A stretch of 64,000 nt of DNA from Clostridia bacterium (lineage in GTDB: Bacteria; Bacillota; Clostridia; Christensenellales; Borkfalkiaceae). The translations under genes and the position numbers were made by a program. Positions within the stretch are counted from its first letter, which is position 1, and the number at the start of each line of letters is the position of its first letter. Under the pieces are notes generated by a model. The model was not told where the DNA came from, searched no databases, and worked only from the letters and a program-made list of their open reading frames with translations. The stretch is from contig JAGAKN010000017.1 in assembly GCA_017625565.1 (NCBI GenBank), positions 38,591-102,590 of the forward strand, given 5' to 3'. Shown one piece after another: positions 42,642 to 52,518 of the stretch.

Positions 42642-42986
42642 ATGAAAGGTTTGATCGAAGCTATCAACGCAGAAAACATGAAAACCGAACTTCCCGCATT
42701 CGAAGTAGGCGACACGATTAAGGTTGGCTACAAGATTATCGAAGGCGGCAAGGAACGTGTTCAAAACTTCGAAGGCGTCGTTATCGCGAAGAGAAACGGC
42801 GGTATTTCCGAAACGTTTACCGTACGTCACATTTCTTACGGCGTAGGCGTAGAAAAGACGTATCCCATTCATTCCCCGAAAATCGCGTCGATTACGGTGG
42901 TAAGAAAAGGGAAAGTTAGAAGAGCGAAGCTCTATTACTTGCGTAAGCTTACCGGTAAAGCGGCGAAAGTTAAAGAAAGAATTTAA
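42642..42986 (+). CDS. rplS: 50S ribosomal protein L19
   Basis: The 114-residue L19 lies at the 30S-50S interface. It has the [53 protein letters not shown] and [20 protein letters not shown] blocks. CGGAGG precedes the ATG. In most Firmicutes rplS follows rimM-trmD; here it stands alone, 9 kb away from rimM, with its own promoter, leader and terminator. Confidence 0.98.
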   Translation: MKGLIEAINAENMKTELPAFEVGDTIKVGYKIIEGGKERVQNFEGVVIAKRNGGISETFTVRHISYGVGVEKTYPIHSPKIASITVVRKGKVRRAKLYYLRKLTGKAAKVKERI

Positions 42987-43010
42987 TCGATCGGTAAAAT
43001 CCGAAAAAGG

Positions 43011-43048
43011 TGCGTTCACCCAAAGTCAACGGTGGACGTATTTTTTTT
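43011..43048 (+). terminator. Terminator after rplS
   Basis: The stem TGCGTTCACC / GGTGGACGTA (two G-T wobbles) with a ten-base loop, followed by eight T. Confidence 0.75.
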
Positions 43049-43069
43049 GTAAAAAAAGCCTTGAAACTG

Positions 43070-43098
43070 TTTACTTTTTTTACTTTTTCGGGTACAAT
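43070..43098 (+). promoter_or_regulatory. SigA promoter for comM-dprA
   Basis: TTTACT (43070-43075), 17 bases, TACAAT (43093-43098). Confidence 0.65.
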
Positions 43099-43156
43099 AG
43101 AATACGGGTCTATATATAAGGAAGGGAAATGGACCGAAAAAAGGGAGTTGAAACAA

Positions 43157-44689
43157 ATGATCGCGAAAGTACAAAGTTATGCGTTATCCGGTTTGGAAGG
43201 GGTTTGCGTGACTGTCGAAGCGGATATTTCCAAAGGATTGCCGTCCTACGAAATGGTGGGCTTACCGGACGCCGCTGTAAAGGAATCCAAAGAACGGGTA
43301 CGTAGCGCGGTAAAAAACAGCGGATTGGAATTTCCTATCCACAAAATCACGGTAAATCTCGCGCCTGCATACGTTAAAAAGGAAGGCTCGGCGTTCGATT
43401 TGCCCGTTGCAATCAGTTTGTTGCTCGCCTACGGTACGCTGGAAGCAAACGTTGACGGATACGTATTTTTAGGCGAACTCGCGTTAAACGGCGATCTTCG
43501 GCCGATTACGGGCGTATTGCCGTCGATTATTTCCGCGCGAGATAAAGGCTTTCAAAAATTCATTATCCCCAAAGGCAATGAAAAAGAAGCTGGGTATATC
43601 CACGGCGTAGACGTGTACGCGGCAAGCTCTTTAAAAGAAGTCGTCAATCATTTGTCGGGGCTTGCACCGATCGTGCCCGTATCCATGTCGGATTTTACGA
43701 TTGCAGGGAAATCGCAAAGCTCGTCGTACGATTTGAAGTTCGTTAAAGGGCAAGCGATTGCAAAACGCGCGTTGGAAGTTGCCGTAGCAGGCGGTCATAA
43801 CGTCTTGTTCGTAGGTCCTCCGGGGAGTGGAAAAACGATGCTTGCGCGCGCCATTCCGTCGGTACTCCCCGATATGTCGTTCGACGAAGCGTTGGAAATT
43901 ACGAAAATTCACTCGGTTGCAGGTACGCTTGGGGAATCGGGGATCGTCACCGAACGCCCGTTCCGAAGCCCCCATCATACGGCGACGACGGTTTCGCTTT
44001 GCGGTGGCGGGAACAAATCCGTACACCCCGGGGAAATCAGTCTTGCGCACGGTGGGGTACTGTTCTTGGACGAATTGCCCGAATACAAGCGCTCTTCGTT
44101 GGAATCTTTACGCCAACCCTTGGAAGACGGCGTAATAACCATTTCCCGTGCAGGCGGTACGGTCACTTATCCTGCTTCGTTTATGTTGTGCGCGAGTATG
44201 AACCCCTGTCCCTGTGGACATTACGGCAGTAAAAAACGCCGTTGTGTATGCACGCCCAACGACATTCGTCGGTATCGCGCGCGGATTTCCGGGCCGCTCT
44301 TGGACAGAATTGACATTCAGGTGGAAGTGGACGGCGTGGAATACGACGCGTTGGTTTCCGAAGTGCAAGAAGAATCGAGCGCGGACGTCAAAGCGCGCGC
44401 GGATAGAGCAAGACGTATCCAACGGGAACGCTTTGCAGGGAGCTTTGTGCAATCGAATGCGGAAATGGGCGAAAAGGAAAGCCGATTGTATTGTCGTTTG
44501 GACGCCGAATGCGAAAACGTATTACGGGAAGCGTTTGAAAGATTGCATCTTTCCGCTCGTGCAAGGAGTCGTATATTAAAAGTGGCGCGGACGATTGCGG
44601 ATTTGGAGCTTTCTGAAGAAATCACGCCCGAACATCTTTACGAAGCCATTTCTTACCGCACGTACGGCGCGGAGCTTTCGGAAATATAA
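43157..44689 (+). CDS. comM: YifB/ComM-family Mg-chelatase-like AAA+ ATPase
   Basis: The 510-residue protein begins MIAKVQSYALSGLEGVCVTVEADISKGLPSYEMVGLPDAAVKESKERVRSA, the family's Lon-like N-terminal domain. An AAA+ core has the Walker A GPPGSGKTMLARAIPSVLP and the MCM-type segments PFRSPHHT and LFLDELPEY. A C-terminal zinc-ribbon-like CPCGHYGSKKRRCVC and Mg-chelatase lid follow. ComM in other species is a hexameric helicase that promotes branch migration in transformation. The ATG at 43157 has AAGGGAG; 49 codons of open frame upstream overlap the promoter. Confidence 0.94.
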   Translation: MIAKVQSYALSGLEGVCVTVEADISKGLPSYEMVGLPDAAVKESKERVRSAVKNSGLEFPIHKITVNLAPAYVKKEGSAFDLPVAISLLLAYGTLEANVDGYVFLGELALNGDLRPITGVLPSIISARDKGFQKFIIPKGNEKEAGYIHGVDVYAASSLKEVVNHLSGLAPIVPVSMSDFTIAGKSQSSSYDLKFVKGQAIAKRALEVAVAGGHNVLFVGPPGSGKTMLARAIPSVLPDMSFDEALEITKIHSVAGTLGESGIVTERPFRSPHHTATTVSLCGGGNKSVHPGEISLAHGGVLFLDELPEYKRSSLESLRQPLEDGVITISRAGGTVTYPASFMLCASMNPCPCGHYGSKKRRCVCTPNDIRRYRARISGPLLDRIDIQVEVDGVEYDALVSEVQEESSADVKARADRARRIQRERFAGSFVQSNAEMGEKESRLYCRLDAECENVLREAFERLHLSARARSRILKVARTIADLELSEEITPEHLYEAISYRTYGAELSEI

Positions 44690-44715
44690 CAAAGCCGAGA
44701 AGATAAGGAGAAGGT

Positions 44716-45579
44716 ATGATAAAAATCGACCGCAACAGCTTACAAACGATCCCGTTCGGCGATCCGCGTTATCCTAAGGCATGGACGGCGCTACAAGACG
44801 CGCCCAAGACGGTGTATGCGTACGGAGACATGTCTTTGCTCGCGCAAAGGAAGTTCGTTATCGTAGGTTCTCGGCGAACGCCTGCAAACGCGTTAAAGCT
44901 CGGGAATACGATCGCCAAGGACTTGTCGGGGAGCTTTGTCATCACCACGGGGATTGCGGACGGTGGAGATACTTCGGCAATCGAAGGCGCGCTGTCAGGT
45001 AGCGGAAAAGTCATCTGCGTGTTGGCGAGCGGATTTTCCTGTCTACCGCAAAATAATCTTGCGCTGTTAGAAAAAGTGTCGAAAACGGGGTTGTTATTAT
45101 CCCCTTACGAATACGACGTTTCGGCGCGTACGTTTTCCTACGGGTATCGGAATAAACTGCTCGCGGTGTTGGGCGACGGAGTTCTGGTGCTTGGCGCAGG
45201 GGAAAAGAGTGGCGCTTTGATAACGGCGGAATGTGCTTTTCGATACGGAAAAACGGTATTTGCGCTCCCTTACGCGCCGGGATCGGCGACGGGCGCAGGC
45301 TGTAATGTTTTGATTAAGCGTGGCGGATATTTGACGGAAAACGCGCAGGACGTGGCGGAGAAATTCGGCTTGGAATTGTGCGGAAGCGTACAAAAACCAA
45401 CATTGACGGAAGAAGAGAAGTCGGTTTTGACGGTGTTGAAAGAAATCGCCAACGGGCACGTTTCGGAAATCGCCCCGAAAACGGGGTTGTCGCCGTTCAA
45501 GGCGCTGGCGGTACTTTCCGCATTAGAAGTAAAAGGCTTGGCGGTTTCGCTGGGTGGAAACAGATACGCGCCCGTATAA
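44716..45579 (+). CDS. dprA: DprA/Smf DNA-processing protein
   Basis: A 287-residue DprA-like protein with a Rossmann core (KFVIVGSRRTPANALKLGNTIAKDL, TTGIADGGDTSAIEGALSGSGKVICVLASGFSCLPQNN, GAGEKSGALITAECAFRYGKTVFALPYAPGS). A C-terminal winged helix (about 215-287) follows. The usual GxAxGID motif reads GIADGGD and the typical NRIIAGLS reads NKLLAVLG. It is shorter at the N-terminus, lacking the SAM-like domain. DprA loads RecA on incoming single-stranded DNA. It follows comM by 26 bases. Confidence 0.88.
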   Translation: MIKIDRNSLQTIPFGDPRYPKAWTALQDAPKTVYAYGDMSLLAQRKFVIVGSRRTPANALKLGNTIAKDLSGSFVITTGIADGGDTSAIEGALSGSGKVICVLASGFSCLPQNNLALLEKVSKTGLLLSPYEYDVSARTFSYGYRNKLLAVLGDGVLVLGAGEKSGALITAECAFRYGKTVFALPYAPGSATGAGCNVLIKRGGYLTENAQDVAEKFGLELCGSVQKPTLTEEEKSVLTVLKEIANGHVSEIAPKTGLSPFKALAVLSALEVKGLAVSLGGNRYAPV

Positions 45580-45642
45580 ACGGCAACCAAAAAGCGTATA
45601 CGAAAATGGTATAAAAAATTTAACGGTTTTAAGGAATATAGA

Positions 45643-47994
45643 ATGGATTTAATTATTGTAGAATCTCCTTCGAAGGCAAAAACGATCTCGAAATATCTCA
45701 AAGGCAAGTACCGCGTGGACGCGTCCGCAGGACATATCCGCGATTTGCCCGTGCATACGCTCGGCGTAGATATCAAGAACAATTACGAGCCGAAGTACGT
45801 GACGTCCGAAGGAAAAGACGACGTAATCCGTCGTTTGACGGACGCAACCCGTCGCGCGGATAAAGTCTATCTCGCAACCGACCCTGATAGAGAAGGGGAA
45901 GCGATTGCTTGGCATTTACAAGAAGTTTTGGGCTTGGATAAAAACGGCGCAAACCGTATCGAATTCAACGAAGTTTCGCAAAAAGCGATCGAAACGGCGT
46001 TGCTTTCGCCACGCAAAATCAATAGTAGCCTTGTTGACGCGCAACAAGCTAGACGGGTACTGGATCGCTTGGTGGGGTATAAACTTTCTAACCTGCTCAA
46101 TCACAAGATCGAAGACAAAAATGGGAATGGAAAACGTACCCTTTCCGGCGGTAGAGTGCAATCGGTTGCACTCCGTTTGATCGTCGAACGGGAACGGGAG
46201 ATTACGGCGTTCAAGCCCGAAGAATACTGGAACTTGACGGCGGAATTGCAAGATTTACCGCAAAAATATACGGCGTTTAAGGCGATGCTTGAAAAGAAAG
46301 GGACGCGGAAATACAAGCCGTCGTCCAAGGAAGAAACCGAGCAAGTATTACAAGCGTTAGAAAACGGAAAATTCGTCGTTTCCAAACTCAAAAAGACGAT
46401 TGCGAAATCGCACGCGCCTGCGCCGTTCACGACGAGCTCTATGCAACAGGACGCGTCGACGAAACTCGGGTTTACCGCGCCGGAAACGATGACGCTGGCG
46501 CAACACTTATACGAAGGTATCGAAACGGGGAACGGGGATCATATTGCGTTTATCACGTATATGAGAACGGACTCCGTCCGCGTATCCAAAGACGCGCAAG
46601 TCAAGGCCTTGGAACGTATTCGCGCGGTATACGGCGCGGAGTACGCGCCCGAAAAGCCGAATTATTATTCGACGAAGAAAGGGGCGCAGGACGCCCACGA
46701 AGCCATTCGTCCGATCGATTTGGAAATGACGCCTGAAAAAGCGAAAACGTTGCTCGATAAAAAGCATTACGCGTTGTATAAGTTGGTGTACGAACGGTTC
46801 TTGGCGTCGCAAATGTCGGAAGCAAGATATAATAGTACGCAAATGGAAATCGACAATAGCGGCTACGTGTTCAAGGCGAGCGGGAAAGTGTTGTTATTCG
46901 CTGGGTTTACGGCAGTATACCAAGACGTGAGTAAAAAGGAAGACGACGATGAAATCAGTTCCGCAAAGCTGTTGCCACCGCTTAGCGAAGGGGACGCGTT
47001 GCGCTTAGCGCACATGCAAAAGGAACAAAAATTCACCAAACCGCCTTTGCGGTATACGGACGCGTCCATTGTCAAGGCAATGGAAGAAAAGGGAATCGGA
47101 CGTCCGTCCACGTACGCGACGATTATCTCGAAACTGATGCAAAAATACGTCAAAAAAGACGGGAAATATATGAAACCTGCGCCGATTGCTTACGACGTAG
47201 TCGATATGCTCGTCAAATGTTTTGTGGACGTTATGGACGTAGGATTTACTGCCGGAATGGAAAACAAACTCGACGAAATTGAAGACGGCGGTGTTCTTTG
47301 GCAGGACGTTATCGGGGGATTCTATCCCGATTTCGAAAAGAATTTGCGTGTAGCATCGACGTACGGCGACGAATTAACGGAAAGCGTTTGTGGAAAATGT
47401 GGACACTTTATGATCCGCAGAGTGGGAAAATTTGGGAAATATCTCGCTTGTTCCAACTATCCCGAATGTCAAAATATCATCAGCGAAAGCAAGGAAGAAA
47501 TTTCCGCTGTCCGTTGTCCCAAATGCGGGGAAAATATGGTGGTGAAGAGTGGGAAATTCGGGAAATTCTTGGCTTGCCCTAGTTATCCCGACTGTAAGTC
47601 CACAATGTCGATGCCGACGGACGAAGCCCCGAAACTTGCAGGGAAATGCCCGGAATGTGGCGCGGCGATGACGGTGCGTAAATCCAAACGCGGTAAAGTA
47701 TATTACAGTTGTTTAGGGTATCCCGATTGTAAATTTATGTGTTGGGACGTTCCGACGGGCGAAAAATGTCCGCAATGCGGAGATGCGCTCGTGACGACAA
47801 CGCGCGGTGGGATTAAGTGTAATAATAAGGATTGTTCCTATCGGGTAAAAGGGGAAGAAAAGCCCAAGAAAAAACCGACGGCGGAACTTGTGGACGGGTT
47901 TGAAGCTCCGCCCTTGACGGAAGAACCGCAATATTTCGATTACGACGAAAGCTCGGTGGGATATTTCCCCGAAGGATTAGAAGATGTCGAATAA
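45643..47994 (+). CDS. topA: DNA topoisomerase I
   Basis: This type IA enzyme relaxes negative supercoils. The 783 residues include the Toprim domain (LIIVESPSKAKTISKYL, ATDPDREGEAIAWHL) and the active-site tyrosine Y306 in ITYMRTDSVRVS. Four zinc-ribbon modules lie at the C-terminus (about 575-755: CGKCGHFMIRR, CPKCGENMVVK, CPECGAAMTVR, CPQCGDALVTT). Its stop lies 11 bases inside the next gene. A TGGTATAAA near 45607 may be its -10. Confidence 0.98.
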   Translation: MDLIIVESPSKAKTISKYLKGKYRVDASAGHIRDLPVHTLGVDIKNNYEPKYVTSEGKDDVIRRLTDATRRADKVYLATDPDREGEAIAWHLQEVLGLDKNGANRIEFNEVSQKAIETALLSPRKINSSLVDAQQARRVLDRLVGYKLSNLLNHKIEDKNGNGKRTLSGGRVQSVALRLIVEREREITAFKPEEYWNLTAELQDLPQKYTAFKAMLEKKGTRKYKPSSKEETEQVLQALENGKFVVSKLKKTIAKSHAPAPFTTSSMQQDASTKLGFTAPETMTLAQHLYEGIETGNGDHIAFITYMRTDSVRVSKDAQVKALERIRAVYGAEYAPEKPNYYSTKKGAQDAHEAIRPIDLEMTPEKAKTLLDKKHYALYKLVYERFLASQMSEARYNSTQMEIDNSGYVFKASGKVLLFAGFTAVYQDVSKKEDDDEISSAKLLPPLSEGDALRLAHMQKEQKFTKPPLRYTDASIVKAMEEKGIGRPSTYATIISKLMQKYVKKDGKYMKPAPIAYDVVDMLVKCFVDVMDVGFTAGMENKLDEIEDGGVLWQDVIGGFYPDFEKNLRVASTYGDELTESVCGKCGHFMIRRVGKFGKYLACSNYPECQNIISESKEEISAVRCPKCGENMVVKSGKFGKFLACPSYPDCKSTMSMPTDEAPKLAGKCPECGAAMTVRKSKRGKVYYSCLGYPDCKFMCWDVPTGEKCPQCGDALVTTTRGGIKCNNKDCSYRVKGEEKPKKKPTAELVDGFEAPPLTEEPQYFDYDESSVGYFPEGLEDVE

Positions 47995-49315
47995 TTCCAA
48001 GCAAGTCGTGGTCATCGGCGGGGGCTTGGCAGGTAGCGAAACGGCGTATTATCTCGCAAAACGCGGGATTAAAACGACGCTAATCGATATGAAACCCAAG
48101 AAATTTACCCCTGCGCACGAGAGTGAAAATTATGGGGAGCTCGTTTGTTCGAACTCCCTAAAGAGCAACGATATTTACGGCAACGCTTGCGGACTTTTGA
48201 AAGAAGAAATGCGGTTGCTCGGTTCGATGATTATCGAGGCGGCGGATCAAACGAAAGTACCTGCAGGGGCGGCGCTCGCGGTGGATAGGGAGGCGTTTTC
48301 CGCGTATATTACCGAAAAATTGCGCAGTTGTCCGAATTTGACGTTAAAATCGGAAGAAACCGTGCGTATTCCCGAAGTCGAAGAGAACGGGGAGTGCTAC
48401 GTCGTCGTCGCAACAGGGCCGTTGACGGCGGATGATTTGGCGCAGGATATCCGTGAAAAAACGGGCGGAGGATTGCATTTTTACGACGCGTCCGCGCCTA
48501 TTGTTTCGGCGGAGAGTATCGATTACGATAAAGCGTTCACGGGCGATCGCTACGGCAAGGGTACGGGCGATTATATCAACTGCCCGATGACGAAAGAAGA
48601 ATATTACGCGTTCGTGGACGAGTTGCTAAATGCGGAACGGGCGGACTTGCACGAGTTTGAGAAACGGGAAATTTTCGAAGGGTGTATGCCCGTAGAAGTG
48701 ATGGCATCGCGCGGAAAAGACACGTTGCGTTTCGGTACGTTAAAGCCCGTAGGGCTTTTTGATGAAGACGGGAAACGTCCGTATGCGGTATTGCAACTGC
48801 GCAAGGAAAACGAAACGGGCACGGCGTATAACTTGGTGGGATTTCAAACGAATTTGAAGTTCGGGGAGCAAAAACGGGTGTTTTCTATGATTCCTGCATT
48901 ATGCAATGCGGAGTTCTTACGCTACGGGGTTATGCACCGAAATACGTATATTCATTCGCCTGCCGTTTTAAATCGGGATTTTTCGTTTAAAAATAATAGA
49001 CGGATCTTTTTCGCTGGACAAATTACGGGCGTGGAAGGGTACGTGGAAAGCGCGGCGAGCGGACTGCTCGTAGCGATACGGATCGCGGATGAAATCTTAA
49101 ACCGTCCGATACACGAATTCGATGACAGAACGATATGCGGAGCTTTGCAAACGCATATTTCCACCCCGACGAAAGATTTTCAACCGATGAACGCAAATTT
49201 TGGGATACTTTCGCCCCTGCCCGTTCGGATACGGGATAAGAAGGAGCGATACCACGCGTTGGCGGAACGGGCGTTGGAAACGATCCGCGCGGAAATTATA
49301 AAAGGGCAAGAATAG
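47984..49315 (+). CDS. trmFO: Methylenetetrahydrofolate-tRNA-(uracil-5-)-methyltransferase TrmFO
   Basis: This FAD- and folate-dependent enzyme forms 5-methyluridine 54 in tRNA. The 443 residues start with a dinucleotide-binding VVVIGGGLAGSETAYYLAKRG and have FTPAHESENYGELVCSNSLKSNDIYGNACGLLKEEMR and RFVEGQITGVEGYVESAASGL-like FFAGQITGVEGYVESAASGL. The start overlaps topA by 11 bases, so translation is coupled, the common Firmicute order. Confidence 0.97.
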   Translation: MSNNSKQVVVIGGGLAGSETAYYLAKRGIKTTLIDMKPKKFTPAHESENYGELVCSNSLKSNDIYGNACGLLKEEMRLLGSMIIEAADQTKVPAGAALAVDREAFSAYITEKLRSCPNLTLKSEETVRIPEVEENGECYVVVATGPLTADDLAQDIREKTGGGLHFYDASAPIVSAESIDYDKAFTGDRYGKGTGDYINCPMTKEEYYAFVDELLNAERADLHEFEKREIFEGCMPVEVMASRGKDTLRFGTLKPVGLFDEDGKRPYAVLQLRKENETGTAYNLVGFQTNLKFGEQKRVFSMIPALCNAEFLRYGVMHRNTYIHSPAVLNRDFSFKNNRRIFFAGQITGVEGYVESAASGLLVAIRIADEILNRPIHEFDDRTICGALQTHISTPTKDFQPMNANFGILSPLPVRIRDKKERYHALAERALETIRAEIIKGQE

Positions 49316-49324
49316 GAGAAGAGT

Positions 49325-49912
49325 ATGGAATTTAGAGGTACGACGATTTGCGCCGTAAAAAGAAACGGCGTGACGGCGATTGCCGGGGACGGACAAGTGA
49401 CGCTCGGCGAATCGGTAATTTTCAAGAACACGGCGGTAAAGGTTCGCCGTATTTTTGGTGGAAAAGTGATTTTAGGCTTTGCCGGTTCTGTGACGGACGC
49501 GTTCGCGTTGACCGAACGTTTTGAAGGCATGTTGAACAAGTTTGGTGGGAATTTGATGCGTTCCGCGGTGGAGCTTGCCGAACTTTGGAGAAGTGACAAA
49601 GTGGGTAGAAAGTTGGACGCGATGATGATTACCGCGGACGAAAACACGTTGCTCATTTTATCGGGTACGGGCGAAGTGATCGAACCCGACGAAGGCGTAT
49701 GCGCGATCGGTAGCGGTGGCAATTATGCGTTGGCGGCGGCGCGCGCGTTGTATAAGGAAACGGATTACGACGCGGAAACGATCGCGAAAAAAGCATTGAA
49801 AATCGCGTCGGAAATTTGCGTATTCACCAACGACAATATCCGCTGTGAAACGGTTGGGCAAGCGGAAACGCCCAAGAAAGCTACCCGTAAGAGTGTAGCG
49901 AAGGAGGCTTGA
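49325..49912 (+). CDS. hslV: ATP-dependent protease subunit HslV
   Basis: The proteolytic dodecamer partner of HslU, 195 residues. The N-terminus [28 protein letters not shown] gives, after removal of a five-residue propeptide, the catalytic N-terminal threonine (T6). [14 protein letters not shown] and [11 protein letters not shown] are also conserved. A lysine-rich tail of about 17 residues extends past the core. hslU follows by one base. The xerC gene found between trmFO and hslV in bacilli is absent. Confidence 0.96.
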   Translation: MEFRGTTICAVKRNGVTAIAGDGQVTLGESVIFKNTAVKVRRIFGGKVILGFAGSVTDAFALTERFEGMLNKFGGNLMRSAVELAELWRSDKVGRKLDAMMITADENTLLILSGTGEVIEPDEGVCAIGSGGNYALAAARALYKETDYDAETIAKKALKIASEICVFTNDNIRCETVGQAETPKKATRKSVAKEA

Positions 49913-49913
49913 T

Positions 49914-51221
49914 ATGGATTTATCACCCAAACAAATCGTACACCGTTTAGACAAATACATTATCGGACAAGACGACGCGAAAAAAGCGGTGGCGATTGCG
50001 CTTAGAAACCGTTATCGTCGCGCGCAATTACCCGTGGAAGTCCGTGAAGAAATCACACCGAAGAATATCATTATGAAAGGTCCGACGGGGGTAGGGAAAA
50101 CGGAGATTGCCCGTCGGCTTGCAAAGCTTGTCAAAGCGCCGTTTGTCAAAGTCGAAGCGACGAAGTACACCGAAGTCGGCTACGTCGGGAAAGACGTAGA
50201 AGGAATGATTCGGGATTTGGCAGAATGCGCGTATCGGCTTGTAAAAGCGGAAAAGGAAGAAGAAGTGAAAGCAAAGGCGACCGTTGCCGCGGAAAAGCGG
50301 ATCGTTCGGGCGCTTGCGGAAGCGAAAAAGGAAGAAAAAGGGGATACGGCGAAAGAAGTATTCGAAAACAACTTGCTCGACGGTTTACGCAAAGGTATGT
50401 ACGACAATTTCGTAATCGAAATGGAAGTGCTTGATGTTCCCCAACCGATGGAGCTTGTTCCTGGTGGTGCTGCGATTTCACTTGGAAATATCTTCGGGGA
50501 TATGTTCCAACAAAAGAAAAAGAAACGCCGTTTTAGCGTGAAAGAAGCCTTCCAAATCGCGCTGGAAGAAGAATCGTCCAAACTCGTGGACGAAGACGCG
50601 ATTAAGGCGGAAGCCATTTACCGCGCGGAAAACGACGGGATCGTATTCATCGACGAAATCGATAAGATTGCCGGCAAGGGCAACCAACACGGCGCGGACG
50701 TATCCCGAGAAGGGGTGCAACGGGATATTTTGCCGATTGTAGAAGGCTCTACCGTCGTCACGAAATACGGCCCGATTAAAACGGATTTCATTCTCTTTAT
50801 CGCGGCAGGCGCGTTCCACGTAGCGGCGATTGAAGATTTGATCCCAGAACTGCAGGGGCGTTTCCCCGTTTCGGTGGAATTGCAAAGTTTGACGAAAGAA
50901 GACTTTGTGCGTATCTTGACGGAAACGGAAAATTCGCTCACGTTCCAGTACGGGAAGTTGTTGGAAGTGGACAATATCGAGTTGCAATTCGGTACGGATG
51001 CGATCGAACGGATTGCGGAAGTTGCGGTAGAACTCAACTTGACGTCCGAAGATATCGGGGCTCGACGGTTGCATACGGTTATGGAATATTTGCTCGAAGA
51101 CATTTCCTTTAACGCGGGCGGAGATTATCCCACGTTCACGTTGCGGATTGATAAGCATTACGTTGACGAGCATTTGAAGAAACTCACGGGCGACAGAAAT
51201 TTGAAAAAATACGTTTTATAA
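49914..51221 (+). CDS. hslU: ATP-dependent protease ATPase subunit HslU
   Basis: The AAA+ unfoldase of HslVU, 435 residues. It has LSPKQIVHRLDKYIIGQDDAKKAVAIALRNRYRR, the Walker A GPTGVGKTEIARRLAK, a charged intermediate domain (about 110-240), Walker B GIVFIDEIDKIA, and the C-terminal GARRLHTVMEYLLEDISF. The C-terminal tail that docks into HslV ends ...LKKYVL. AAGGAGG precedes the ATG. Confidence 0.98.
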   Translation: MDLSPKQIVHRLDKYIIGQDDAKKAVAIALRNRYRRAQLPVEVREEITPKNIIMKGPTGVGKTEIARRLAKLVKAPFVKVEATKYTEVGYVGKDVEGMIRDLAECAYRLVKAEKEEEVKAKATVAAEKRIVRALAEAKKEEKGDTAKEVFENNLLDGLRKGMYDNFVIEMEVLDVPQPMELVPGGAAISLGNIFGDMFQQKKKKRRFSVKEAFQIALEEESSKLVDEDAIKAEAIYRAENDGIVFIDEIDKIAGKGNQHGADVSREGVQRDILPIVEGSTVVTKYGPIKTDFILFIAAGAFHVAAIEDLIPELQGRFPVSVELQSLTKEDFVRILTETENSLTFQYGKLLEVDNIELQFGTDAIERIAEVAVELNLTSEDIGARRLHTVMEYLLEDISFNAGGDYPTFTLRIDKHYVDEHLKKLTGDRNLKKYVL

Positions 51222-51240
51222 ACGAAAGACAGGAAAGATT

Positions 51241-52500
51241 ATGATCAATATACCCAAAGGCACAAAGGACGTTTTGCCGTCCGAATCCTATAAATGGCAA
51301 TACGTAGAAAACGTAGCGCGCGAAGTTTCGGGGTTGTTTCAACTCAAGGAAATCCGCACGCCCGTTTTCGAGCATACCGAATTGTTTCAACGTAGCGTTG
51401 GCGATACGACGGACGTAGTCACCAAAGAAATGTACACCTTCCGAGATAAGGGCGATCGTTCGATTACGTTAAAGCCCGAAGGCACGGCAGGGGTTGTGCG
51501 TTCGTTTGTAGAAAACGGTATGTCGAACGGCGTTTTGCCAGCGAAGATGTACTATATCATCCCTGCGTTCCGCTACGAACGTCCGCAAGCAGGTAGACTG
51601 CGGGAATTCCATCAATTCGGCGTGGAAATTTTCGGCGCGAAAAACGCGCAAACGGACGCGGAAACGATTGCCGTTGCCGATACGTTGTTGAAAAAACTCG
51701 GTTTGAACGTGAAATTATACGTCAACTCGATCGGTTGTAAGACGTGTCGGGCGCAGTACAACAAAGCCCTGCGCGCGTTCTTTGAAAAACGCTTGGACGA
51801 GCTGTGTTTCGATTGCAAAACCCGTTTCGAAAAGAACCCTTTACGGCTCTTGGACTGCAAGGAAGAAAACTGTAAAAAAATCAACGCCGACGCACCGTCC
51901 ATTCTCGAGTATTTGTGCGACGACTGCGCGACGCATTTCGAAGAATTGAAACAGTACTTAACGCTCGCCGGGATCGAGTACGAAATCGACGCGCGGATCG
52001 TGCGTGGTTTGGATTACTACACCCGTACCGTGTTCGAGTTTGTTTCGACTTCGATAGGCGCGCAAGGTACGGTATGCGCCGGCGGTAGATACGACGGGTT
52101 GATTGAAGAACTCGGCGGAAATCCGACGTCTGCCGTTGGTTTTGCTGCTGGGATCGAGCGTTTGCTCATCGTTATGGAGCAAACGGGCGTAGAAATTCCC
52201 GAGCCCACGCCCCCGACGGTGTATTTGGCAGGGATGGACGCGGAATGTCGAAAAAAGGCGTTCGAGCTTGCGACGGCTTTGAGAAAAGTAGGGGTTTTCG
52301 CGGAGATTGATTATATGGATCGGTCGGTGAAAGCGCAATTCAAGTACGCGGATAAGATCGGCGCGAAGTACGTTGCCGTGATCGGCGGAAACGAACTCCA
52401 AGAAGGGGTAATGAACGTGAAAGATATGGCCACTGGCGAGAGCGAGAAAGTGTCTTTCACGCAAGCGAATGCATATTTTTTAGATAAATCAACAAACTAA
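51241..52500 (+). CDS. hisS: Histidine-tRNA ligase
   Basis: This class II synthetase, 419 residues, has motif 1 in the N-terminal INIPKGTKDVLPSESYKWQYVE region, motif 2 in FRYERPQAGRLREFHQFGVEIFG, the histidine-binding LVRGLDYYTRTVFE-like IVRGLDYYTRTVFEF, and motif 3 in AVGFAAGIERLL. A C-terminal anticodon-binding domain (about 325-410) follows. No T-box leader is visible in the 19-base gap from hslU, so it depends on upstream transcription. Confidence 0.98.
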   Translation: MINIPKGTKDVLPSESYKWQYVENVAREVSGLFQLKEIRTPVFEHTELFQRSVGDTTDVVTKEMYTFRDKGDRSITLKPEGTAGVVRSFVENGMSNGVLPAKMYYIIPAFRYERPQAGRLREFHQFGVEIFGAKNAQTDAETIAVADTLLKKLGLNVKLYVNSIGCKTCRAQYNKALRAFFEKRLDELCFDCKTRFEKNPLRLLDCKEENCKKINADAPSILEYLCDDCATHFEELKQYLTLAGIEYEIDARIVRGLDYYTRTVFEFVSTSIGAQGTVCAGGRYDGLIEELGGNPTSAVGFAAGIERLLIVMEQTGVEIPEPTPPTVYLAGMDAECRKKAFELATALRKVGVFAEIDYMDRSVKAQFKYADKIGAKYVAVIGGNELQEGVMNVKDMATGESEKVSFTQANAYFLDKSTN

Positions 52501-52518
52501 AAAAGGGAGAAAACGGTT

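Noticed and set aside
51222..51240. Possible T-box leader before hisS
   Set aside because: The gap from hslU is only 19 bases, too short for a T-box. hisS relies on upstream transcription.
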